From an uncultured Pelagibacteraceae bacterium (GTDB lineage: Bacteria; Pseudomonadota; Alphaproteobacteria; Pelagibacterales; Pelagibacteraceae): a stretch of DNA of 64,000 bases. Positions 45,198 to 54,127 of the stretch are shown here, one piece after another. The translations under genes and the position numbers were made by a program. The notes below the pieces were generated by a model, which saw nothing but the letters and a program-made list of their open reading frames with translations, had not been told where the DNA came from and ran no database searches. The DNA lies in assembly GCA_902628965.1 (NCBI GenBank), contig CACOPB010000005.1, positions 1-64,000 of the forward strand. Direction: 5' to 3'. How positions within the stretch are numbered: position 1 is the first letter of the stretch; each line of letters begins with the position of its first letter.

Positions 45198-45814
45198 TAA
45201 AATGTAAAACTAGTTAGATTTATTAAATAAAATGTTGGTAATGCAAAAATCATACCATCAATTCTATCAAGTAAACCTCCGTGTCCTGGTATAATATTAC
45301 CTGTATTTTTAAGTTTTGATAATCTTTTAAAATATGAAATTATTATATCTCCTATTTGACTAACAGATGAAATAATAATTGTTAAAATAAACCATCCTAT
45401 AGTTACTTCTTGATTAATGTAATTAAAATATAAGAAAATAAAAAGTAATGATAAAATATAACTACCTATCATTCCTGCATAAGTTTTATTGGGGCTAATT
45501 CTTGTTAATTTAGGTCCTTTAAAAATCTTTCCAAAAACGTAACCTCCGATATCAGTTGAAACACATATAAGAAGAGGAATTATCACAGTATATTCAATTG
45601 ATAATTCATAAAAAGTATAAAAAGAAAAAATTAAAAAAATAAAACCTATTAATTTGTAAATTTTTTTTTTAACAATTTTATACCACTCTAAAGAAGCTAT
45701 TAAAAAACAAATAGTAATTAAAAATTTGATGTAAAAAGAACCCATGAATATAAAGTAAATTACTAGGGGTAATAAAATAACCGAACTCAATATTCTTTTA
45801 GTTAAATCATTCAT
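45197..45814 (-). CDS. cdsA: Short phosphatidate cytidylyltransferase
   Basis: Makes CDP-diacylglycerol from phosphatidate and CTP. The C-terminal signature is clear: SYFKRLSKLKNTGNIIPGHG followed by GLLDRID (160-186), together with STDIGGYVFGK and SPNKTYAG upstream. The signature Asp after KxxxxK is replaced by Asn170. At 205 aa the protein lacks several N-terminal helices of the usual 270-285 aa form; about five or six helices remain. pgpA in this window acts two steps later in phosphatidylglycerol synthesis. Position between uppS and dxr is standard. Confidence 0.9.
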   Translation of the reverse strand: MNDLTKRILSSVILLPLVIYFIFMGSFYIKFLITICFLIASLEWYKIVKKKIYKLIGFIFLIFSFYTFYELSIEYTVIIPLLICVSTDIGGYVFGKIFKGPKLTRISPNKTYAGMIGSYILSLLFIFLYFNYINQEVTIGWFILTIIISSVSQIGDIIISYFKRLSKLKNTGNIIPGHGGLLDRIDGMIFALPTFYLINLTSFTF

Positions 45815-46488
45815 CAGATTTTTCCAAAATTGCGTTTAATAGATTTAAATTCTTTAATTATCTTATTATAGTCTTTAGTAGTAAATGCAGGCCATAATTT
45901 TTTTTCAAAAAAAATTTCTGAATAAGCTAGTTGCCATAATAAAAAATTACTTAATCTTTTTGTATTACCGGTTCTAATTAATAAATCAGGGTTGGGTATA
46001 TTTTTTGTTTGAAGATTTCTATCTATATTTTTTTCGTTAATAATATTTTTTTTTATCTTAATTTTTTTAAATGCAGAAATTAATTCAGATTTAGATCCAT
46101 AATTTAAAGCAAGGTTAATTTGTAATTTATTATTTTTATTTGTTTTTTTTTCTGAATTAATCAGAAGTTTATTAAGTTTAGGTGAAAATTTTTTAGAACC
46201 TAAGATTTTAAGTTTAATATTTTTTTTATTAAGATCATCAATTTTGTCTAATAAAAAATTTTCCAATAGATTAAACAAATAATTAATTTCTTTTTTTGGT
46301 CTCCTCCAATTTTCTGTGGAAAAAGCAAATAAAGTGAGAAATTTTATATTATTTTTAATTGTTTCTTTAATTATTCTTTCAACTGTATTTAATCCAGCTT
46401 TATGCCCTGCGTTACGTGAATTTTTATATTTTAATCCCCATCTTCCATTACCATCCATGATAATGGCTACATGATTAAGAGGGTTCAT
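45814..46488 (-). CDS. uppS: Undecaprenyl diphosphate synthase
   Basis: Cis-prenyltransferase that makes the lipid carrier for peptidoglycan and glycans. The active-site Asp12 lies in VAIIMDGNGRWG; GHKAGLNTVERIIKE, LTLFAFSTENWRRP, LNYGSKSELISAFKK and DLLIRTGNTKRLSNFLLWQLAYSE are further family blocks. Length 224 aa is a little short of the usual 240-250. It overlaps frr by 4 nt and cdsA by 1 nt, so the lipid-carrier genes are coupled to the translation genes upstream. Confidence 0.95.
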   Translation of the reverse strand: MNPLNHVAIIMDGNGRWGLKYKNSRNAGHKAGLNTVERIIKETIKNNIKFLTLFAFSTENWRRPKKEINYLFNLLENFLLDKIDDLNKKNIKLKILGSKKFSPKLNKLLINSEKKTNKNNKLQINLALNYGSKSELISAFKKIKIKKNIINEKNIDRNLQTKNIPNPDLLIRTGNTKRLSNFLLWQLAYSEIFFEKKLWPAFTTKDYNKIIKEFKSIKRNFGKI

Positions 46489-47036
46489 ATTGTCATTATT
46501 TCTTTTTCTTTTGAAGATACTTTGTCATCAACTAATTTAATATGATTATCTGTTATTATTTGAATTTTTTTTTCAGAAGCTTTCTCCTCATCTTCACCAA
46601 TATCTTTACTTTTTAAAAGCTTCTTTAAATCCTCATTTGCTTCTCTTCTAATATTTCTAATAGATACTTTGCATTTTTCCCCAATAGATTTTATTAATTT
46701 TTTAAGCTCTATTCTTCTTTCTTCATTTAATTCTGGAACCGGTAATCTTATTAATTGACCATCTATTTGAGGGTTTAAACCTAGATCAGATTTTTTAATA
46801 GCCGCATCAATTAACGAGACATTATTAATATCCCATACCTGAATATTTATCATTCTGGATTCTGGCGTTGTAATACTTCCTACTTGGTTTATTGGCATTT
46901 GCTGTCCATAAACATCAACTTTAATCAAATCTAACATAGAGGCATTTGCTCTACCTGTTCTTAGTGAAGATAATTCTTTAGAGAAAACCTCAATAGCTTT
47001 ATCCATTTTAAGGCTGTAAGATTTTTCATCAAACAT
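46485..47036 (-). CDS. frr: Ribosome recycling factor
   Basis: Splits post-termination ribosomes with EF-G. Family marks: LSSLRTGRANASMLDLIKVDVYG (22-44), PINQVGSITTPESRM, NPQIDGQLIRLPVPELNEERR and the helical bundle end. Length 183 aa is typical. It starts with zero intergenic bases after tsf, where most alphaproteobacteria have pyrH between tsf and frr. Confidence 0.95.
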   Translation of the reverse strand: MFDEKSYSLKMDKAIEVFSKELSSLRTGRANASMLDLIKVDVYGQQMPINQVGSITTPESRMINIQVWDINNVSLIDAAIKKSDLGLNPQIDGQLIRLPVPELNEERRIELKKLIKSIGEKCKVSIRNIRREANEDLKKLLKSKDIGEDEEKASEKKIQIITDNHIKLVDDKVSSKEKEIMTI

Positions 47037-47888
47037 TTATTCCCCAATTTTAATTCTAAAGAACTCTTTTATTTTTAAATCAGCTATAGACAGTTCTTTT
47101 AATATATCTTGAACCTTCTTCTTAGGTTCCATAACCCATGCTTGCGTTAAGAGAGCATTTTCCTCTTTAAATTTGTTCATCTTACCTAAGCTAATTTTTT
47201 TTGCAATATCATCTGGTTTTCCTGAATTTTTTAATTCCTCAGTAACTAACTCTTGCTCCTTATCTATTATTGCTTGATCTATAGAGCTAGACTCTAACGC
47301 TAATGGATTTGATGCCGCTATATGCATAGATAATTGTTTGCTAAAGGTTTTAACAGTATCTGAATTATCTTTGGTATCTAATGAAACCATAACAGCTAAT
47401 TTTGCCACATTGTCTTTAACTACAGTATGAAGGTAGTGATTATTTACTCCATTAGAATTTTGAATTGTTTTAGCTTTTCCAATGGTAATTTTTTCACCAA
47501 TTTTTGCTATTAATGCAACTAAATTATCATTAACAGATTGACCATTTTTCATTTTAGCTGCTTTTAATTCTTCAACGTTAGAATTATTATCATTATTTAG
47601 TTCACTTAATTCTTTAACAAATTGAATAAAATCATCATTTTTTGCAACAAAGTCAGTCTCACAATTTACTTCAATCACAGAAGTTTTTGAAGAGTCTCCA
47701 CTTACAACAACTACTCCTTCTTTTGCATCTCTTGACATTTTTTTTGAGGCTTTTGAAATACCTTTTACTCTCAAAATTTCAATTGCCTTATCAAGGTTTC
47801 CATTTGACTCCTTGATAGCTAAGTTGCAATCCTTAAATCCAGCCCCAGTAGCTTCTCTAAGTTTTTTTACTTTTTCTATATCACTCAT
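47037..47888 (-). CDS. tsf: Elongation factor Ts
   Basis: Nucleotide exchange factor for EF-Tu. N-terminal UBA-like domain with [21 protein letters not shown] (7-27), then [13 protein letters not shown], the [12 protein letters not shown] block and the C-terminal module with [15 protein letters not shown]. Length 283 aa fits. It shares 1 nt with rpsB and is presumably regulated together with it by S2 through the rpsB leader, as in other proteobacteria. Confidence 0.96.
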   Translation of the reverse strand: MSDIEKVKKLREATGAGFKDCNLAIKESNGNLDKAIEILRVKGISKASKKMSRDAKEGVVVVSGDSSKTSVIEVNCETDFVAKNDDFIQFVKELSELNNDNNSNVEELKAAKMKNGQSVNDNLVALIAKIGEKITIGKAKTIQNSNGVNNHYLHTVVKDNVAKLAVMVSLDTKDNSDTVKTFSKQLSMHIAASNPLALESSSIDQAIIDKEQELVTEELKNSGKPDDIAKKISLGKMNKFKEENALLTQAWVMEPKKKVQDILKELSIADLKIKEFFRIKIGE

Positions 47889-48706
47889 TAATTTAATTTC
47901 TCCTTATTTTCTTGAGAAAATTTTTTTTCTAATTTTTCTCTGTCTAACTCCTGAATAGTCTTTGATTTGTTGTCATCTCTAGGATCTTCTATTTTTTCTT
48001 TTTTTGAACTAACATTTGGTGCAGATTTTTTTGCACTAATAATTGTCTCTTTAATTAAACTACAATAAAGATCTATAGCTCTTCTAGCATCATCATTACC
48101 TGGGATTGGATAATCTATATTATCTGGGTTAGAGTTGCTATCTAAAATAGCTATGATTGGTATTCCTAATTTAGCTGACTCAGCAATTGCTAAAGACTCA
48201 TAATTTGTATCGATAATAAAAACTAAATCTGGAACTTTTTTCATTTCAGCAATTCCTCCTAGTGATCTTTGGAGTTTATCTTTTTTTACACTCATTTTTA
48301 GAAGCTCTTTTTTTGTAAAACCCCTATTCTCTGCTGCTAAATCTATTTCTAATTTTTTTAGTTTTTTGATTGAATTTGATATAGTGCCCCAATTGGTTAG
48401 CATACCTCCTAACCATCTGTAGTTTACAAAATATTGATCTGTTTCCTTAGCTACTTCTGCTATAGCCTCAGATGCTTGTTTTTTTGTAGATACAAATAAA
48501 ATTTTTCCGTTATTTTCTATCGTATTATAAATTTTTTCTAAAGCTACTTTTGTTAGCTCAAGTGTTTGTGTTAAATCTATAATATGAATTGAATCTCTTT
48601 TTCCAAAAATGTATTTTTTCATTTTTGGATTCCATCTTAAAGTCTTATGACCCAAGTGGACGCCTGCTTCTAATAATTGTTGTATTGTAACGTTAGGTAT
48701 TTTCAT
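47888..48706 (-). CDS. rpsB: 30S ribosomal protein S2
   Basis: Small-subunit protein, 272 aa. Motifs: [25 protein letters not shown] (12-36), [46 protein letters not shown] and [31 protein letters not shown] charged Lys/Glu tail (about 228-272) follows the core, as in other alphaproteobacteria. A structured leader (48715-48775) precedes it and may mediate autoregulation. Confidence 0.97.
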   Translation of the reverse strand: MKIPNVTIQQLLEAGVHLGHKTLRWNPKMKKYIFGKRDSIHIIDLTQTLELTKVALEKIYNTIENNGKILFVSTKKQASEAIAEVAKETDQYFVNYRWLGGMLTNWGTISNSIKKLKKLEIDLAAENRGFTKKELLKMSVKKDKLQRSLGGIAEMKKVPDLVFIIDTNYESLAIAESAKLGIPIIAILDSNSNPDNIDYPIPGNDDARRAIDLYCSLIKETIISAKKSAPNVSSKKEKIEDPRDDNKSKTIQELDREKLEKKFSQENKEKLN

Positions 48707-48714
48707 ATTTATTC

Positions 48715-48775
48715 CCGGTTAAGCCACCACAGTAATTTCCAATAAAGGACCGGAGGTATAAAACCAAAAACTGTG
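48715..48775 (-). promoter_or_regulatory. Candidate pseudoknotted rpsB leader RNA
   Basis: In minus-strand order: CACAGT (48775-48770), CCGGT (48753-48749), a TCC/GGA mini-hairpin (48749-48738), ACTGTG (48733-48728) and ACCGG (48719-48715). CACAGT pairs with ACTGTG and CCGGT with ACCGG, in interleaved order, i.e. an H-type pseudoknot. The last strand lies 9-13 nt before the rpsB ATG, over the ribosome binding region. The GC-rich islands stand out from the A/T-rich remainder of the 130-bp gap. S2 autoregulates via its leader in E. coli; equivalence is inferred. Confidence 0.55.
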
Positions 48776-48836
48776 TGCGTGTTAGTTTAATTTACGAAGT
48801 ATTTACAAATATTTACCAAAATTAACAAGTAATTAT

Positions 48837-51800
48837 TTAGTTAATTATTGCCTGTATTTCTTGATTTCTTAGAAGATTTAGAGATTTTCTATCTAATTTA
48901 CGTGTATTTTTTAATCTAAATTTAAGAATATTATCTACAGTGACTAAATTAATATTTACAACAGTTTTACCTTCATCTTTCAAAATTTTAAATATTTTTT
49001 CAATTTGTTCTTCAGATTTGAGTTCAAATAAAATCTCTTTTATGGGACTATTAAATAAATCTTTAAGTGATGCTATTTTTTGAACATTAATTCTATTTAA
49101 TCGATTTTCATCATTAGAAACATTTTTGAACAATGTTAAAATAAGAGAACTACCCTCTTTCAAGATTTCTCTATTTGATTCTAAAATATCTGAGAAAATA
49201 AAAAGTTCGAATACACTTGATAAGTCAGTCAATTTTAAAACAGCATAAGAATTTCCTTTTGCAGTTTTTCTTTCATGAATTTTTAATAATGTTGCAGCAA
49301 TATTAGAATCCTTTAATTCATCATTTGAGATAAAACTTGAATAATCTGTAATTTTATAATCATTAAAGATCTCTGTAAATTGATTCAATGGATGATCTGA
49401 AATAAAAAAACCTACTGACTCAAATTCTTTAGATAATCTTTCTTCAAATTTCCAATCTTCTATTTTGATTAAAATATCATTTTGAGAACTTTCATCCTCT
49501 AAAAACAAATCAATCTGATTAGCAGATTTATTATCAAATATATTTTTACTTTTAGTTATAATACCTGGAATTGACTCATATAAAGCTTGTCTATTTGGAT
49601 TTAAATTATCAAAAGCACCAGCTTTAACTAAACCTTCTAATTGAAGTTTGTTGATATCTTTTGGATTTACTCTGTTTATAAAGTCATGAATTGTTTCAAA
49701 ATTTCCATTTAAAATTCTTTCTTTAACTATATTTGATATTGCCTCATAACCTACAGCTTTAATACCGCCTAAAGCATAATAAAACTTTTCATCTATTGTT
49801 CTGAAATCAGCAAAGCATTCATTAATATTCGGACGAACAATTTCAACATTTAATCTTTTTAATTCTTCATAAAATTCACTTAATTTATTTTGATTAGATA
49901 TATCCATTGTCATTGAGGCAGCAATAAATTCTTTAGGATAATATGTTTTTAGAAATGCTGTTTGATATGAAATAATAGCGTATGCAGCAGCATGACTTTT
50001 ATTAAAACCGTATTCAGCAAATGGTTCTATTTTTAAAAATATTCCAGCAGCAACATCTTTTGCTATTCCATTTTTAACAGCTCCATCAATAAATCCTTGT
50101 TTCTGTTTTTCAAGCTCTGCTCTTTTCTTTTTTCCCATTGCTCTTCTTAAAAGATCTGCTTGTCCTGCTGTAAAACCTGATAATTTTTGAGCAATTTGCA
50201 TTACCTGTTCTTGATAAATGATTACTCCGTAGGTTGGTTTTAAAATATCCTCTAGTAGTGGGTGTAAATAATCAGGTTTTTGTTTTCCATGTTTACAGTC
50301 ATTATATGTTGGAATATTGCTCATAGGTCCCGGTCTGTATAAAGCCACTAATGCGATAATATCCTCAATATGATTGGGCTTCATTTGAATTAAAGCTTCT
50401 CTCATTCCTGCACTTTCAATTTGAAACAATCCAACTGTCTTACCTGAAGAAAGTAAATCAAAAACTTTTTGATCTTCGTAACTAATTTTTTCTATATCAA
50501 AATTTTTAATTTTTTCTTTTATAAGTTTTTGAGTATTGTTAATTACTGTAAGTGTTTTTAATCCCAGGAAATCAAATTTTACTAAACCTGCATTTTCAGC
50601 TGAGTACATGTCAAATTGAGTTGATGGTAATAATAAATCAGCTGATGCATCTTTGTATAAAGGTACAACCTCAGTGAGTTTTTTATCTGCAATTACAACT
50701 CCAGCAGCGTGGGTTGCAACATTTCTGTTAAGTCCTTCTAATTTTAATGATAAATCAGTTAATTTCCTAACTCTTGGATCTTCGTTAATAAGTTTCTGCA
50801 ATCGAGGCTCTCCAGCAATACATTGAGTTAAATTTTGAGGTCTAGATGGATCAAAAGGTATCATCTTAGATATGCTGTCAACAAATCCATAGGGTAGTCC
50901 CAAAACTCGACCAACATCTCTAATCACCATTCGAGCTTTTAATTTACCAAAAGTAATAATGTGAGCAACGCTATCTTTATATTTTTTTGTTAAATACTCA
51001 AATACTTGATCTCTTTTTTCCTCACAAAAATCTATATCAAAATCAGGCATAGAAATTCTATCTGGATTTAAAAATCTTTCAAAAATTAAATTAAATTTAA
51101 TTGGATCAACATCAGTAATGGACAAACACCACGCTACTAATGAGCCTGCTCCAGATCCTCTACCTGGCCCTACAGGAATATCATTATTTTTAGCCCACTT
51201 AATATAATCTGAGACAATCAAAAAATAACTAGCGTATTTCATTTCAATAATTATTGAAAGCTCGTGATTAAGTCTTTGCTTATATTCTAAATAAGTAGAA
51301 TTTTTTTCTAATTCGTTTGTTTTTATTTTAAATATTGAATTAAATTTTTGTTTAAGTCCCTCTAAAGAATCTTTTTTTAAAATTTCATCTGCATTTCCAT
51401 CTTTATTAGTACTAATATCTGGTAAAATAGGATTTGAAAATGTTGGTCTAAAATTACATCTATAAGGAAAATTATGATTATTCTCTAAAGCTTCTGGTAA
51501 ATCAGAAAATAATTCTAACATTTCAGAGTTTGATTTTAAATAATGTTGATCAGTAAATTTTAGCCTATTCTTTTCGTTTACATAAGTTTTATTTCCAATG
51601 CATATCAATGCATCGTGTGCTTCGTACATATCTTTGCTTAAATAAAATACTTCATTTGTAGCAATAATTGGAATTTCTAACTCAAGGGATTGTTTTAAAT
51701 TAAACTTTTCAAATCCAACTTCATTAAGATCATTATGACGTTGAATTTCTATATAAAACCTATCGGCAAATGATTTTTTGATTTTTTTATAAAGATTTTG

Positions 51801-52253
51801 AATTTCAGTGTACTTACCTTTATTAAATAATTTGCCAAAGAACCCAAAAACAGTTCCAGAAAATATAGCAACACCATCTGAATTTATTAATAGATCTTTA
51901 AATTCTACATGTGGTTCAGATAATTCATCGTTTTTGAGATAAGATGAGGATGAAAGATTAATTATATTTTTGTAACCAATTTCAGTTAGAGCAAATAAAG
52001 GAAGTAATCCTGTTGTATCACCGTCTTTAAAATTAATTTGTGTTCCTATAATTGGTTGTGTGCCTGATTTAGAAATTTTTTCTGCAAACTCTAAAGCCCC
52101 ACATAGATTTGCTGTGTCACATAAACCTAAAGATGTTAGCTTATTATTTTTAGAATAATCTTGCAGATCGTCAATTTTGGCAGCACCTTCACAAATTGAG
52201 TATTGAGTATGAATTTTTAAATGATTAAAATTTTGGGATTGAGACTCAAACAT
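48837..52253 (-). CDS. dnaE: DNA polymerase III alpha subunit
   Basis: Replicative polymerase, 1138 aa. PHP domain at the N-terminus with HLKIHTQYSICEGA and LCDTANLCGALEFAEK. Palm catalytic aspartates lie in ISMPDFDIDFCEEKRDQVFEY near residue 405, preceded by GPGRGSGAGSLVAWCL; ALYRPGPMSNIPTY, IIYQEQVMQIAQ and LLRRAMGKKKR are further DnaE1 blocks. Tandem HhH region (FNKSHAAAYAII onwards) and an OB fold near 990-1080 follow. PHP metal residues are partly changed (DTAN), so proofreading is presumably by DnaQ. It overlaps lolD by 8 nt. Confidence 0.97.
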   Translation of the reverse strand: MFESQSQNFNHLKIHTQYSICEGAAKIDDLQDYSKNNKLTSLGLCDTANLCGALEFAEKISKSGTQPIIGTQINFKDGDTTGLLPLFALTEIGYKNIINLSSSSYLKNDELSEPHVEFKDLLINSDGVAIFSGTVFGFFGKLFNKGKYTEIQNLYKKIKKSFADRFYIEIQRHNDLNEVGFEKFNLKQSLELEIPIIATNEVFYLSKDMYEAHDALICIGNKTYVNEKNRLKFTDQHYLKSNSEMLELFSDLPEALENNHNFPYRCNFRPTFSNPILPDISTNKDGNADEILKKDSLEGLKQKFNSIFKIKTNELEKNSTYLEYKQRLNHELSIIIEMKYASYFLIVSDYIKWAKNNDIPVGPGRGSGAGSLVAWCLSITDVDPIKFNLIFERFLNPDRISMPDFDIDFCEEKRDQVFEYLTKKYKDSVAHIITFGKLKARMVIRDVGRVLGLPYGFVDSISKMIPFDPSRPQNLTQCIAGEPRLQKLINEDPRVRKLTDLSLKLEGLNRNVATHAAGVVIADKKLTEVVPLYKDASADLLLPSTQFDMYSAENAGLVKFDFLGLKTLTVINNTQKLIKEKIKNFDIEKISYEDQKVFDLLSSGKTVGLFQIESAGMREALIQMKPNHIEDIIALVALYRPGPMSNIPTYNDCKHGKQKPDYLHPLLEDILKPTYGVIIYQEQVMQIAQKLSGFTAGQADLLRRAMGKKKRAELEKQKQGFIDGAVKNGIAKDVAAGIFLKIEPFAEYGFNKSHAAAYAIISYQTAFLKTYYPKEFIAASMTMDISNQNKLSEFYEELKRLNVEIVRPNINECFADFRTIDEKFYYALGGIKAVGYEAISNIVKERILNGNFETIHDFINRVNPKDINKLQLEGLVKAGAFDNLNPNRQALYESIPGIITKSKNIFDNKSANQIDLFLEDESSQNDILIKIEDWKFEERLSKEFESVGFFISDHPLNQFTEIFNDYKITDYSSFISNDELKDSNIAATLLKIHERKTAKGNSYAVLKLTDLSSVFELFIFSDILESNREILKEGSSLILTLFKNVSNDENRLNRINVQKIASLKDLFNSPIKEILFELKSEEQIEKIFKILKDEGKTVVNINLVTVDNILKFRLKNTRKLDRKSLNLLRNQEIQAIIN

Positions 52254-52923
52254 TAGATGATTTTATACTACCGTCTCTTATCTCCAATAGATAATCTGCT
52301 TTTTTTGCAAAAAATCTATTATGAGTTGCAAATATAATTATTCTGTCTGATCTTTTTTGATTGTTTAAAAGTTTAAATATATCTTTAGCCGTATTCATAT
52401 CTAAACTACCAGTTGGTTCATCAGCCAAAATTATTTGAGGATCATTAATAATTGCTCTTGCTATTGCAACTCTTTGAGCTTCACCGCCAGATAATTGTGA
52501 AGGGAAATGATTTAATCTGTTTGAAAGTCCAATTTTTTTTAATATTTTTTCAGCTTTAGATAATGCTAATTTTTTATCGTTATTAACAGATAAAGAAGCC
52601 AAATATACATTTTCCAGTGCTGTAAAATCAGATAGAAGATTATTTTCTTGGTAAACAATACCTATTTTTTTAGCTCTAAATAAATCATTTTTTTCTTTTT
52701 TATTAAAATTAATCTCAAGATTATCAAACTTAATAGTGCCAGACGTAGGCTTATCAATTAGTGAAATTAAATTTAATAATGTTGATTTTCCTGAACCAGA
52801 TGGTCCCATTATTGCATAAATTTTACCTAGCTTAAATTTTCTAGATAAACCTCTTAGTACATTAATTTTTTTTTCAGTAGTGAAACTTTTTCCAATATTT
52901 TTTAATTCCAAAAAGTTATTCAT
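52246..52923 (-). CDS. lolD: Lipoprotein-releasing ABC transporter ATPase LolD
   Basis: MacB/LolD-type ATPase of 225 aa. Walker [10 protein letters not shown] at 40-48, Q-loop YQENNLLSDFTALENV, signature [15 protein letters not shown] and Walker B IILADEPTGSLD, then ATHNRFFA with the switch His. With the adjacent permease it releases outer-membrane lipoproteins from the inner membrane to LolA. It overlaps the permease gene by 8 nt and dnaE by 8 nt. Confidence 0.94.
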   Translation of the reverse strand: MNNFLELKNIGKSFTTEKKINVLRGLSRKFKLGKIYAIMGPSGSGKSTLLNLISLIDKPTSGTIKFDNLEINFNKKEKNDLFRAKKIGIVYQENNLLSDFTALENVYLASLSVNNDKKLALSKAEKILKKIGLSNRLNHFPSQLSGGEAQRVAIARAIINDPQIILADEPTGSLDMNTAKDIFKLLNNQKRSDRIIIFATHNRFFAKKADYLLEIRDGSIKSSNV

Positions 52924-54127
52924 ATTTCAGTGATTTTATTGGATCCATTTTTGCAGCTTTAAACGCTGGAAATAAAGAGACTATTATTGTTATTAATATT
53001 GAACAAATTGCAATAATTACTATAGAATTAATATTTATTTCTGAAGGCATTTTGCTCAAAAAATATATTTCTTCTGGAAATAAACTAATTTTAAATACTG
53101 AGCTTAAAAATTGTCTAATATTTTCTATATAAATTGAGAATGTTATACCTAAAAATATTCCAAAGATTGTTGCTGAAGTTCCTATAACAATCCCAACTAA
53201 GAAAAATATTTTAACAATTGATTTATTTAAGACTCCAATAGACTTTAAAATCGCGATATCTCGAGTTTTGTTCTTAACTAAAATTGTTAAACCAGAAATT
53301 ATATTAAAAGCAGCTACAATAATAATTAAAGATAAGATAATAAACATTACATTTCTCTCAACTTTAAGTGCTGAAAATAATGACCTATTCATATCAGCCC
53401 ATGTATATACGTATGCATCAGGGTATAATTTCATTAGGTTTTCTTTATGATATTCAATATTTTTTGGATCTTTGAAATAATACTCGGTAAATCTATCATC
53501 TTTATTTTTATCAAAAAAATCTTCTAAAATATTTAAATTTATGTAAGCAATATTTTCGTCATATTCTGATAACCCACTTTCAAATATTGAGATTATTTGA
53601 AATAAATTTTGCTTTGGTAAAGATCCAACTAGTGTTTGCACACCTGAGGGTGAGGTAATTGAAACTTCATCTCCAATGTCTAAACCTAAAATATCACTTA
53701 AATCTCGACCAATAGAAATTGAATTTTCATTTAAATTTTTAGAACCAAAGAAACTATCATTATTAGAAATTTCTAGATCTTTAAAATCATTTTCTAAATA
53801 ACCTTTCAGTAGAATTCCTTTGGTACCATTTTTATGAAAAATAACTGCTTCTCCATCATTTGATAATATACCTTTAGCAAAATCTTGGTCTGATATAAAA
53901 ACAAGTGGTTTATCGTAAGGTTTGACAACCGCATGAGCATTAAAGCCAACTATCTTGTCAATTAATTCTGTTCTAAATCCATTCATGACAGACATCACAA
54001 TAATAAGCACAGCAACTCCAAGACTTATACCAATAAAGGAAAAAATAGATATTACATTCAAAAAGCCATCTTTTTTTCTGGCCTTTAAAAATCTAAAAGT
54101 AATTTCTTTTTCTAGCGTAGAAATCAA
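52916..54127 (-). CDS. lolC: Lipoprotein-releasing permease LolC/LolE
   Basis: A 403-aa FtsX-like permease: N-terminal FRFLKARKKDGFLNVISIFSFIGISLGVAVLIIVMSVMNGF (first helix, conserved in LolC/E), a large periplasmic domain (about 50-265) and three C-terminal helices, with IAILKSIG and DPIKSLKYE typical of the family end. There is only one permease gene, so it likely works as a homodimer (LolF-like arrangement) with LolD. It overlaps proS by 4 nt. Confidence 0.92.
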   Translation of the reverse strand: MISTLEKEITFRFLKARKKDGFLNVISIFSFIGISLGVAVLIIVMSVMNGFRTELIDKIVGFNAHAVVKPYDKPLVFISDQDFAKGILSNDGEAVIFHKNGTKGILLKGYLENDFKDLEISNNDSFFGSKNLNENSISIGRDLSDILGLDIGDEVSITSPSGVQTLVGSLPKQNLFQIISIFESGLSEYDENIAYINLNILEDFFDKNKDDRFTEYYFKDPKNIEYHKENLMKLYPDAYVYTWADMNRSLFSALKVERNVMFIILSLIIIVAAFNIISGLTILVKNKTRDIAILKSIGVLNKSIVKIFFLVGIVIGTSATIFGIFLGITFSIYIENIRQFLSSVFKISLFPEEIYFLSKMPSEININSIVIIAICSILITIIVSLFPAFKAAKMDPIKSLKYE

